Shown here one piece after another: positions 36,148-45,382 of a stretch of DNA of 64,000 nt. The position numbers were made by a program, and so were the translations under genes. The stretch is from positions 1 through 64,000 of the forward strand of contig JADGJC010000083.1 in NCBI GenBank assembly GCA_027596075.1, read 5' to 3'. The DNA is from Rhizophlyctis rosea (taxonomy: Eukaryota; Chytridiomycota; Chytridiomycetes; Rhizophlyctidales; Rhizophlyctidaceae). Under the pieces are notes generated by a model, which was not told the DNA's origin, made no database searches, and worked only from the letters and a program-made list of their open reading frames with translations. Position 1 is the first letter of the stretch; each line of letters opens with the position of its first letter.

Positions 36148-36976
36148 GTGAGGCGGGTGTATGGAGGGGTTTTTTTTGGTGGGATGGCGGTGGGGAATGG
36201 TTGGGATGGTTTGTAAATAGTGTATTGAATTAGGTATGTAAACAATTCATCGTGTCTGTAATATTATCCATTTTTTATTGGGGATTTGCGGAATTGCTTT
36301 GCAGAGTGTTGAAGGTCAAGACCCCTGCGTGGGTTAACTCATTTGACCTTCTTGACATAAATTGTTATGATTAAAGTGGGGCCATGCATGATGCGCAACT
36401 TCTGCGACACATCAACACGCGCCATCACGCAGACGGGGAAATGGCCGACATTCGCAATGCTGCGCAATGTCGCAACAGAATAGAACTCGGAGGGCAAAGG
36501 GTCCCGAAAAGAAGGGTCCAAAATTCTAATATGTACGTCATGTGGCTTGTAAAATGTTTCGTACGCTGTGTAACATGCAGCTGGCCCGGGATGAGGTCAC
36601 CTCAGTCATTCGCGTCAACGCGAGACATTTCAGGGCCTTGCAGCAGCCTCTTTTACATGGGCAATAAAAGGGGCGAGGGTTGGTAGGTCGTGCAGCTGAA
36701 AATTCAATACCATCGCTATCCTCTTGTTGGGCTCCTTGGTGCTTCACTATATACCATCTTGCGTCGGTCTTATACCAAGTCTTAACCAGACCTCGTACGT
36801 GTCAAACTCTTCCGCAGCAACACCAAGTAGTAGTCCATGTAAGTCGACCGGTTGGTGCAGTGTTTCTCCTGCTGGTTGCTCTTCTGATATATAATACTTG
36901 CTGGTTACTTACTGTGCGATTTTTCCCCAATCAGCTCTCAACCCTTCCTCAAAGCCCATCACACCCAACATCAACC
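36148..36976. other. Intergenic region with likely promoter and 5' UTR of the small membrane-protein gene
   Basis: A TATA-like AATAAAAGG lies at about 36663-36671. A possible 5' UTR intron runs from a GTAAGT donor near 36840 to a CAG acceptor near 36935, just before the small gene. Apart from this I see no gene in these 830 bases. Confidence 0.35.
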
Positions 36977-37258
36977 ATGCTCGTCATTTTCGACATCTTC
37001 CTCCTCCTCGCCCTCATCCTCCTCGTCCTGTGGGTTCTTGCCGTTGCCAAGGTTTGTTTACTTTCTGTATGAAACGCGCACCGGAGTTGCAAAAACTAAA
37101 TTCCATCCGCCCACTCTCCACAGATCATCTTCGCAGTCGCAGGACCTATCATCCACATCCTCCTCGCCATCGGTGTCTTGTTCATCGCTGTCTGGATCGT
37201 CTTACGCTTGTGCTGCGGTGGTCGGTATTCCAGGCGCAGGAGCACTGCTGTTGTATAA
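36977..37258 (+). CDS. Two-helix small membrane protein, lmo0937/DUF5670-like
   Basis: Two exons (36977-37051 and about 37124-37258) joined by a GT..AG intron give about 69 residues. Helix 1 is MLVIFDIFLLLALILLVLW and helix 2 lies in AGPIIHILLAIGVLFIAVW, followed by a short basic Cys-Cys-Gly-Gly tail ending STAVV. The pattern of two helices with a Gly/Pro turn and IHILL resembles the bacterial lmo0937/DUF5670 small membrane proteins (LVLWLLG...GGFIHILLVIA). That resemblance is from memory and needs a profile search. The frame is intact and the intron is clean. The function is unknown; bacterial relatives are often stress-linked. Confidence 0.7.
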
Positions 37259-37464
37259 GAGGCAGTAGTAAACACCCTGAGAGAGCAAGTCAAGTTTAAT
37301 CCTTTCAAACCTCTTGCGGAGCAAGAACCATTGTGATTTCTCTGCTGGCGTTTTTTGGTGTAAATGGTGTATAAATGCTATGTATGTACCTTCTGTAATA
37401 TAGTAATTGTTGTTAGCTTCCGATTTGTTTACTTCCACTACCTGGGGCATGCGTGACTTGTGCT

Positions 37465-37540
37465 ACTTGTGCTGTCATGCTTGAGTACTATTGAGTCTGT
37501 TTCTCGATACTGTGAATACCACAAGCATGACAGCACAAGT
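37465..37540. repeat. Perfect 19-bp inverted repeat (hairpin)
   Basis: The arms ACTTGTGCTGTCATGCTTG (37465-37483) and its exact reverse complement (37522-37540) are separated by 38 bases. The left arm is preceded by a partial direct copy (GACTTGTGCT). It lies between the small membrane-protein gene and the 3' end of the tRNA gene. It could be a short mobile-element relic or an RNA hairpin in a 3' UTR. Confidence 0.8.
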
Positions 37541-37578
37541 CAAGCGAGACAAAAAACAAGAGAAAAGGAAAAAAATAA

Positions 37579-37672
37579 TGGCCTGACCCGGATTCGAACC
37601 GGGACAAATCGAGTAGCGACGACAGAGTGACGAGTACTTTTCAATGTAGTAAACCAAGTCTACTATCAGGCC
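37579..37672 (-). tRNA. tRNA gene, probably intron-containing, anticodon not assigned
   Basis: Read on the minus strand, the ends form a perfect 7-bp acceptor stem (GGCCTGA with TCAGGCC, then A73). The D arm is GTAG...CTAC, with A-box TAGTAGACTTGG, and the T arm is CCCGGTTCGAATCCGGG with a perfect B-box. A run of seven T follows the 3' end at once, as a Pol III terminator. The 94-nt length points to an intron of roughly 20 nt in the anticodon arm. The arm can pair as ATTGA/TCGAT, but no register gives U33; the codon-sized GTA in AAGTAC suggests Tyr, while G1-C72 argues against Tyr. A functional tRNA is likely from the intact stems and terminator. Confidence 0.75.
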
Positions 37673-38177
37673 TTGTTGGAAGACTGTGCGATGTGGATCA
37701 TATGAACAGATTCTGGTGGCACAGTCGTGTCCCACGACCGATTACCAAATCCATGGATGAAATAAGGTGTTTAGATGTATCACATGACGTGTTGCATCTG
37801 CAATGTGGCTTTTATCGATCGTGTGACACCAAAGCTGACAATGCGTGACACTGACAAAACCGCAGTTCTTGGGTCACTCAGCACAGTGAAATCTTCGCTT
37901 CAACCTTTTCGCCACCCAAGACAGCTACCTAACACCAACAGCCTGAAAATTCCTCTGGAAATTTTGACCTTGTCAATCGAAGAATTTAAGTGAAGTGAAG
38001 TCCGCAAGTTTACTGTTGCCCTTACGGAACTAAATACCATATAGCGTTTGGTGTGTACTTTGGTTGCCTTTCTGGTCATCCGTTCGTTGGCTCATTAGTC
38101 AAAGCAAACGCCAAACTCAGACTGACCCATTCGCCTGCAGACCGCTCATAACTTTTCATATTCTAATATACTCCAGT
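37673..38177. other. Intergenic region between tRNA and HAPSTR1-like gene
   Basis: About 500 bases hold the upstream regions of the minus-strand tRNA and the plus-strand HAPSTR1-like gene. No further gene or repeat was seen. Confidence 0.4.
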
Positions 38178-38966
38178 ATGGACTCTGCATCCTACAACCA
38201 AACGTCAGGCGCAGACGTCGACCAAGCACTTCTAGACAATTTCAAGGGCGCGGCCTTTGCCGTCACCCAACTCTACAAAGAGTCTCTCAAACAAAACCGC
38301 AAATCCTACCAAGCGGGCTATAGCCAATGTCTCACTGACTTGTGGCAATTTATTTCTCAGCAAGGCTTTCAACAGCCCAGCGTTAACCAGAATGGCGGCA
38401 CCACAACGGTCGTGTCCGCGGTGGACTTGGCTAGGTTTTTAAGTGCGAAGCATCAGGAGATGCAGGGGTCGACTCCGTCGCCGTCACGAACGAGTGAGGA
38501 GCCGCAAAGCTTAGATAACGATATTGATGGCGGGTCTGCACGAAGCACGAGTACGTCGGTTCTGCAACCTACGGAGCCGCAACATCATCAACAACAACAG
38601 CAGCAGCAGCAACAACAACACCAACATCAACAACATCAGCGCGCCCAGTTACCACAATCAGAAAACCACCAACCTCCAATCCAACTACCTCAATCCCAAT
38701 TCACATTCACCGCCCCTTTCACCCCCGCACCCACATCCGACGACTACCTTACCACCACCACATACCCCCAATCCCGCTTCGAAGCTCCCACCTACACCGA
38801 TGCAACGACCGAATCCAACCCGGGGTTTGGCGCTAACGAATCCCTGAAAAGACGCTGGGACTCCTCGTTCTCTCTTTTCGGGCGGACGATTAACATGGAT
38901 AGTCGGGAGTTTCTGGAGCCTGCATTGAAGCGGAGTCGAAGGAGGGATGATCGTATGTCGGACTAG
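38178..38966 (+). CDS. HAPSTR1 / C16orf72-like stress-response protein (DUF4588)
   Basis: HAPSTR proteins are small eukaryotic adaptors that work with the HUWE1 ubiquitin ligase in stress control. This single-exon gene gives 262 residues from the ATG at 38178. The family block is N-terminal: LLDNFKGAAFAVTQLYKESL with KQNRKSYQAGYSQCLTDLW, matching the conserved helix pair of C16orf72 (aromatic VTxLYxxSL and GYxxC). After it come a Ser/Thr region, a Gln/His-rich tract encoded around 38580-38650, a Pro-rich stretch and a C-terminal KRSRRRDDRM basic motif. A second short conserved-looking block, LKRRWDSSFSLFGRTINMD, precedes the end. The Gln-rich tract is low complexity and likely variable. Family assignment rests on the N-terminal block. 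Confidence 0.75.
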   Translation: MDSASYNQTSGADVDQALLDNFKGAAFAVTQLYKESLKQNRKSYQAGYSQCLTDLWQFISQQGFQQPSVNQNGGTTTVVSAVDLARFLSAKHQEMQGSTPSPSRTSEEPQSLDNDIDGGSARSTSTSVLQPTEPQHHQQQQQQQQQQHQHQQHQRAQLPQSENHQPPIQLPQSQFTFTAPFTPAPTSDDYLTTTTYPQSRFEAPTYTDATTESNPGFGANESLKRRWDSSFSLFGRTINMDSREFLEPALKRSRRRDDRMSD

Positions 38967-39295
38967 ATGTGTGGGGGGTTTTCGGTTGCTTTATGGTTGG
39001 TTGGTTGGTTGGATGGGATGGCTAATGGAATGCTTCGGCTTGGGTTGTACAGGAGATGGATGTGGGAGGGCATACACTGTGAATAGAAGGGCTTATTGTA
39101 AATATACCATCAATGCACAAAGTGTCACACAGTATCAAATAACATGTTCATTTTCAGTTGATGTTGTGCTATGGCGAACCTAATTTGTGACCACTACATA
39201 AAATCATTTACAAATATCACAAACCGCAAACTACATATGCTACAATATGCTACATGAAATTCTCTCCCCACCTGGCGCGCTATCTGCTCTAGAAC
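38967..39295. other. Convergent intergenic region
   Basis: This lies between the HAPSTR1-like stop and the oxidoreductase stop. It includes a short TTGG run near 38996-39010 and AT-rich 3' UTR-like sequence. No gene is seen. Confidence 0.4.
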
Positions 39296-40704
39296 CTATT
39301 CTTCCCCCTCCCCTTTCGGCGCCACAATTTGCAAGTCCCGCTCGCGAACACGGAACCGCTCAACCGCAAACGGCTTCAAATCAACGCTCTCACTCTTCCC
39401 GTCCACAATCAGTTCCGCGAGTGCCTTCCCAGTACTCAGGGAAAAGAGGATGCCCCAGCAACTGTGACCCGTGGCGATGAATGTGTTGCAGTAGCCAGGA
39501 AGTGCGCCTATCACAGGGACATCGCGGCTCGTGGTCGGGTAGAAGCATGCAGTTTGCACCGTGGCCGTTTCTGCGTTGGCGGTGGACGTCAGTGATGAGA
39601 TGTTCTTTCCTAGATGGATCAGATCACTTATCGACGCAGCAGTTGGCACGATGTCGCCTTTCGTAGGGAACGTCGCGGAGTAGTCGGGAGGAGACGAATG
39701 GCAGGTGTACACTGTGCCGTCAGGGCGCGGGTATACTTCCGGGTGAGAATAAGACTCATCTTTATGTTTGTACGTGAGGAAGAGGCAGTGTGGAGGAGGC
39801 GGATTGGATGATGGTGGGTGAATGACTGTATGGGCTTTCACGGAGCCGATTTCGGGAATGGGAACGGGTGGGTTCCATGTACGGACAGTGGAGCTCCAGG
39901 GACCTAATGCAAAGATCAGCGTATCGCAAGGAAGAAGCGTTTCGGTGTTATCTGGCCGTCGGATCTTAACATGAGTTGCGCGTTTGGGCGGCGGACCTAT
40001 CCCTGGTTCTGTGGTGGGCAAGGGTGGTGGTGACGGTGTGGACACCATGGCTATTGCTTCTGCAATGATCACGTTTGCATTCGAGCAGCGGACAAGGGCT
40101 TCGGTCAGTAGTTTTGGATGAACCTGCGCGGTGGTGGTAGGCGTGCCAATTTGTTTGCATGACTTCAAGCTTGCCCATGTTGGATGTGTTTCATCATGCT
40201 GTGAGACATAAGCATCAGCAGACGAAATCATACTGATTGACGAAGAGGAACTTGTGATATCGGAGAGGTGGGACTCACCCTTCGCTTCACCTCATCTGAA
40301 ATTGATTTTCGCCTCGTCCTGGATGCCACACCATCCACCACATCACCCTTCCCCAAACACCCCTCCTCCACCACCCCTTGAAACGTCCAGACCGGCCGAT
40401 ACCCAACATCAATCCCCACGTCCTTCAACTCTTTCGCAGTTTCCGCGTGCAGCGCAAACCCAACTCTTGCCAACTCTTCCTTCGGGGTCTGGTCGGACCA
40501 GTTTCGCGCCAAGAACCCTCCTGCCTTCCCAGATGCCGCACAAGCAATGGCCGTTTTCTCCACAATAATGATATTGCGCATGCCAAGCTTGTGCAGATGA
40601 TATGCGGTGGCGGCGCCTATGACCCCTCCGCCCAAGATGACGACGGGCCGCGACGGGAGGGTTGACATGTCGTGGTTTGTTCGTCTGACACGCAATTGTG
40701 GCAT
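39296..40704 (-). CDS. FAD-dependent oxidoreductase, DAO family (TDA3-like)
   Basis: A flavoprotein of the D-amino-acid-oxidase fold. Two exons are read: 40704 to about 40276, and 40198 to 39296. The dinucleotide-binding motif is N-terminal (PVVILGGGVIGAATAYHLHK, GxGxxG) and is followed by IIIVEKTAIACAASGKAGGF. The C-terminal FAD-contact block is VPVIGALPGYCNTFIATGHS with CWGILFSLSTGKALAELI. The arrangement and length (about 440 residues) match the fungal Tda3 group, involved in endosome-to-Golgi recycling in yeast. The substrate is unknown. ATG codons at 40704 and 40668 are both possible; the later one places the FAD motif nearer the N-terminus, as usual. It is divergent from the SMYD gene with about 300 bp between. 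Confidence 0.88.
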
Positions 40705-41010
40705 TGGTTAACTGTCACACACCAGGTGCCTCTCCGACACGTTGTATTTCGAGCTACTACTTATGCGGTATCAAATAGGCGATGCTGGAAGTCGAGTTTC
40801 AGGGTGCTGGAAAGATGAAGGAAAAGGGTGTGGGAAAGATTGCATGGGAGCACGAGCCAAGGCCAGCTTCATCATTGGTGGCACGGTTGGGTCGGTTCCC
40901 TCCCACAAAAAATCGTGAAAGGAACAGAGAAAGGAAGGAAACATTACCATTTCCACCCATCCGAAAAATAGATAGATCGTTCTCCCATAATAGGAAGAAG
41001 CTAGGCGTTG
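40705..41010. promoter_or_regulatory. Divergent upstream region of the oxidoreductase and SMYD genes
   Basis: About 300 bases lie between two divergent start codons and so probably carry both promoters. I see no clear core element or coding exon. Confidence 0.35.
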
Positions 41011-42600
41011 ATGTCGGCCGGTAACAACGCGGAGACATTTGTCTCTTTCCTCCGATTACACCACCTAGAACTCAATCAACACCCAACCAAAGGCCGCGCC
41101 CTCAACGCAACAAAACCCCTCCCCCGCGGCACGCACGTCCTCTCCTTCCCCGCCCTCGCAACCGTCGCCGTCGACGACTGCTGCCACTGGTGCCTGAAAC
41201 CCGCCATAGAGCCCACAACAACACCCAAACAACCGCGCTGTTCCGCTTGCCAGCGAGCAAAATACTGCGGCGCGGAATGTCAAAAGCGGGATTGGAAGGC
41301 CGGTCATAAGGTTTTGTGTCCGTTTTGGAAAAAGCGTGGGACGACGGAGAGCGAAGATGAAGCGGAATGGACGGCTCGGAAGGATGAGGAGATGCTCGTA
41401 AAAGTGGCGTTGGCGCTGACGGATAGTAAATCGTTAAGCGAGGACCTACGGGGAGGAGCTGTAAATCGAGAGGCGTTTTTGAGTTTACCTTCGCACAGTG
41501 AAAAGTGGGATACGGAAACCAAATCGCAAATGTCCCAGATCGCCCACCAGGTTGCGGGGATGAAGTCTATTACTTTACCCGAAGCGGAGCTCAAAGACCA
41601 CCTAGGCCGGTTCCGATGCAACAATTTTGCCATCTACGATCCGCAACTGTTCATTCGGGCTGAAGGCGCCTTCCCTATAGGCGCCCTCATCAATCACTCC
41701 TGCCATCCCAACTGCCTTGTAGCTTATGAAGGTCGGACGCAGGTCGTGCGCACCATCAGGGACGTGGATGTCGGAGAGGAGCTAGTAGCCACATATGTAG
41801 ATGTTATGGAATCGCGTGATGAGAGACGGAAGAAGCTGTGGGATAAATATCGGTTCCACTGTGATTGCCCTCGATGTGGACCAGTAGACTCCAGTGTGAC
41901 CGAAGCAAAGCCGTGCTCGTTTTACATGGCTGACATGTTGTTATACGCAAATATATCTCCGTGTAGCGATACGTTGGTTGAATCTTGGCTTGATGGCCAA
42001 CAGAAGCTACCCTTCCCATCCTTGTTTCCGCCAAAACTCATATTCAATGATTCAGTCACAACTATACCACCACCGCCCAGTGACATCTCTACATCCATCC
42101 ACTCATTCATCTCATATATCCTCACGTCCACTCCGCCGTCCTTCATACTCTCCGCATCAGACAAAACTTACGCATCCCACCACTCCGACCTCCTTACCGC
42201 CCTCACAGCAAACCAATCCTCCCCAACCTCCAACCCTCCCCCACCCTGGACCATGCCCCTTTATACCCCTCTCTCCCGCCTCCTCTACGCCTCCCTCGAC
42301 AACGGCCAATGGCACCGTGCATCCCTCCTAGCCCTATACGTCCTCGCAATCTACATAATAGCCTACGACCGCTTCCATCCGATGGCATCTCTCCAGTGGT
42401 CACTTGCTGGCAAATGTCTGTGGAATTTTGCGGAGGGAGTCCAGGATGGGACGGGGAGGGAGGTGGTGAGATGGAGTTGGGTTTGTTTGGAGACTGCGCG
42501 GGCTTGTTTGAAAGTTAGTCATGGGGAGGAGAAGGGGGAGTTGAGCGACATGGTGAGGGATGTGGAGGAAGTTATGGGCCTTGTCAGGGAGGAGATGTAA
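41011..42600 (+). CDS. SMYD-type SET/MYND lysine methyltransferase
   Basis: A single-exon gene of 529 residues from the ATG at 41011 (the codon before it is TTG). The SET domain is split by a MYND zinc finger, as in SMYD1-5: an N-terminal SET piece (GRALNATKPLPRGTHVLSF); the MYND finger CCHWCLKPA...CSACQRAKYCGAECQKRDW...HKVLC; the SET core GALINHSCHPNCLVAYEG with VDVGEELVATYVD; and the post-SET cysteines YRFHCDCPRCGP. The NHSCHPN and GEEL...TY motifs bind S-adenosylmethionine and form the active site, and both are intact. The C-terminal half is helical and less conserved, as in the family. Substrates could be histones or other proteins; sequence alone does not say. Confidence 0.92.
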   Translation: MSAGNNAETFVSFLRLHHLELNQHPTKGRALNATKPLPRGTHVLSFPALATVAVDDCCHWCLKPAIEPTTTPKQPRCSACQRAKYCGAECQKRDWKAGHKVLCPFWKKRGTTESEDEAEWTARKDEEMLVKVALALTDSKSLSEDLRGGAVNREAFLSLPSHSEKWDTETKSQMSQIAHQVAGMKSITLPEAELKDHLGRFRCNNFAIYDPQLFIRAEGAFPIGALINHSCHPNCLVAYEGRTQVVRTIRDVDVGEELVATYVDVMESRDERRKKLWDKYRFHCDCPRCGPVDSSVTEAKPCSFYMADMLLYANISPCSDTLVESWLDGQQKLPFPSLFPPKLIFNDSVTTIPPPPSDISTSIHSFISYILTSTPPSFILSASDKTYASHHSDLLTALTANQSSPTSNPPPPWTMPLYTPLSRLLYASLDNGQWHRASLLALYVLAIYIIAYDRFHPMASLQWSLAGKCLWNFAEGVQDGTGREVVRWSWVCLETARACLKVSHGEEKGELSDMVRDVEEVMGLVREEM

Positions 42601-43251
42601 ATGACATTGGGAGGGGTGCCATCAATCTCTCCTGTCATGAGGAGTGAGAGGGCTCCATGCGCTTGTAGATAGACCATCAAGTTGGTTGGGAGAGCACTGA
42701 CCGCAATGTCCTGCGCTGGGTGACTCCACACATTGGGAGAGTGCTCAGGTGCACTTCCGTTCAACAATCAAGGATTAAATTCTGAAATAAGGCCAAATGT
42801 GCTATTGAAATACAATCCAGCTTTGCATGATGATCTTCCGAACCAAAAGCAAACTGTTCCTTCATTCCCACTCTCTCACCTTAACCACCACCTCAACATG
42901 CTTCCCGTATTGGGTTTCGCATCTGCTCACGGGAGGAAGTCCGTCCCCCCAGGGTTCCAGTAATAATGCCAAGTTCAATACCTTTGTGGGTCAAATGTAA
43001 ACCACCCACCGTGATGGCGCAGCATTGTTTACTTACTGCGCCACATACGGATGTTCAGGTTCCACAATCTGGACTCCTTGTTTCAGGCGCAAACTCCCTT
43101 TCAAATTTCACCTCCAGTCCCATTCCCACATCCAACTTCTGACAACCCATTTTGAGAGTGCGTCAAACGTCCGTAAACTCGAAATACCCATTCACAAACA
43201 AACCACCCATATGCTCGTTACATAAAGTCTTCCTGTTTCACGACCGGCACC
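42601..43251. other. Intergenic stretch, no gene seen
   Basis: About 650 bases lie between the SMYD stop and the next ATG. No protein-like frame, RNA gene or repeat was found. Confidence 0.4.
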
Positions 43252-44994
43252 ATGTCTGATTCAACCCGGCCTGCTCGCAAAAGAAAAGCCCCTGTTGAAG
43301 TCTATACCCCTGTGGCTGAGCCTGCTCGCAAGAAAAGGCAGGCTGTCAAACCCCTAAAGCCAGCAACCCAAACTGAAGTACAAAGCGGGTTTTTCGAACT
43401 TGCCGGGGAACCCACTTTTGATCCCTCTCAGTTTGAAACTTGGTTTGCAAAGCTTTGTGCTGACCAGACGTCAAACGGAGCAATATACCTTGTGAAACTC
43501 CTCCGCCAAAACAATGTGCCTCCTGATATGCTCCTCCAGCTGAAAGGTTATTATTTCTGCTGTGTTTACTCACGGATCATAAATTGCTTTTGGTGTTTCC
43601 CAACGGTTCTGTCAAGCTTATCCTCTTCGAATTTGCGGTGAATGTTGCTTCCTTCAGGTCGCTTGGAGGTCTCGTTCTCCAAGGTTGCATGGGCGGACAT
43701 CAAGCAGTTTTATCCTTACCGTCATACCTGCCCAAATCCTTCATGCAGCAGATTTTCTCAGCAGTAAAAGAAGCGGAGATTGATACCTGTAGAATATCAA
43801 TGGCAAATAACGAGCAGAAAGTCGTCGCTTGGTTGAGGGCTGTAAGTCTATACTTTGTATATGCCAAAACTGGTCCGAACTCTACATCATTGAGCTCACA
43901 TCCCATAACCTAGCTGCTTGTGAAGATTTCAAACGCGTTCTGTGGGTTCGTCAACAATGGTGCCGAAGGCCATCTGAAGGGGCTAAATGCTACAGGGGGA
44001 AGAACCCAATTCATTTACATGGTACTTGAAGCATGCGTGATCGTCATAGTTGCGGCAAATTATGGGTCTAGTGTTGCAGATAACTATGCGCAAATGATTG
44101 TAGAGATGGAAGGTCCGTTTTCATCTGTTGGCTGCAACCTAAAACATGGACTGACATAGTTCTGCGTCCAACCGATAGCCTGCGACCGACTAAACACATC
44201 ACGAAGTCTCTTTCTCGACACTCTGTTTGGGGTTCTGTGCAGCGAATCTGACTGGTACTTCTGGGAGTATGATGGGACCGCTTTCCACGTCTCTGATGCA
44301 GTCATCATTTGACTCGGACATGAAAACCGAAATTCTTAACCGCATGAAGATATTTTGGCGCACGTTCGGGCAGTTTCTAAATGGATACTGCCTGTCACTT
44401 CAGGGTTTCATTGCAAGGAGCCATGCTGCGGTAAGTACACCATCATCTGAAACTTTTTGCCCCGTCTGTTTTCATTTGGATTCGTGCATCGTGCCTTTCC
44501 CTTTGCCGTAAGGGGCCTGGAGCCTTGCAACTCGAGAAAACATCAAAAGCTGAAGGTCTTTTGCATGCTATGATGGGAGCAGAGGGAGAGCGAATCAAGT
44601 AGTACCTCATCCAGTGGTAGCATTGCAACGCAACCCCCATATGAGAAATGGAAAACAGCTTGAGCATTCGCTGAAGAGGCAAGAGCACTAGCTCTCAAAG
44701 CCAAAACTGATGCAACCTTTGAGAAAGTTACGGCACTGATGCGCCAAAGGTGAGATTGCCTTCTTCAATTAATTGGTTTCGGTTGGTTTGCCTTTACAGC
44801 GAATACTCATGTGATCCCCAATGATGTGCTCTCAAAACAGTTTTGACGCGCTTCCTGAAGAACATACGCGGTCTCTTCGAGACGAATCCGAAATTTTTGC
44901 CGAGGTGTTTGATAAGATGATTGCGAAGGAGGGTCCTGAGATTTTGGAAGAGAACAAAGGGGAGGAAGGGGAAGAGGAGGAGGAGGAGGGGTAA
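43252..44994 (+). CDS. Multi-exon gene of unknown function, possible Cys-cluster protein
   Basis: The ATG at 43252 opens MSDSTRPARKRKAPVEVYTP, a basic nuclear-type start. Exon 1 includes FDPSQFETWFAKLCADQ and ends near 43545. Across a GTTATT..CAG intron the frame can continue as GRLEVSFSKVAWADIKQFYP then YRHTCPNPSCSRF, a Cys pair resembling the CxC clusters that accompany KDZ transposases in fungi. A second open frame over the same bases (SLGGLVLQGCMGGHQAVLSL) competes, and I could not settle the joints between 43.7 and 44.5 kb. Later pieces are ESDWYFWEYDGTAFHVSDAV, MKTEILNRMKIFWRTFGQFL and EEARALALKAKTDATFEKVT. The final exon, SFDALPEEHTRSLRDESEIF and an acidic Glu-rich end, has its TAA at 44992. 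That some gene is here is likely; its product is not recognised. Confidence 0.45.
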
Positions 44995-45382
44995 AAAAAT
45001 GGGTGAAGGGGATGTTGAGAAGTCACAAGGGCTTGTTTGGTGGTTAGTCTTGCGGAAGGAAAGGGGAAGTTGGGGGAATATCGAGAATCGGATTAGCGAG
45101 ATGTCGAACATGACGGGTGGCTGCTAGTCAAACCGGATTCAACTGTTATCAACTTTGAGTTGAAATTTGAAACGCGTGCCCAATCTCTTTGCGCCGGCGG
45201 TGATTTGGATCCAGTGCTCATCAGGTTTCAGTATGATGAGGGATGTGGAGGAGGTTATGGGGTTGTGAAAATATGCCCTTTTCATTTGGGATTCTCCTGA
45301 ACGTGCGTACCCCTGTGACGCTGTGAATGGACGAGACCAAAAGATTCCGTGCACCTCCTCTTCTGATATTTGAACTGAATGG
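44995..45382. other. Intergenic stretch
   Basis: Nothing recognisable lies between the uncertain gene above and the 3' end of the ankyrin pseudogene. Confidence 0.35.

Noticed and set aside
37579..37672. Naming the tRNA as Tyr(GTA)
   Set aside because: GTA and an intron-sized excess fit, but position 33 is not U and G1-C72 is atypical, so the isotype was left open.
38580..38650. CAA/CAG tract as a microsatellite element
   Set aside because: It codes in frame for the Gln/His-rich part of the HAPSTR1-like protein; noted there instead.
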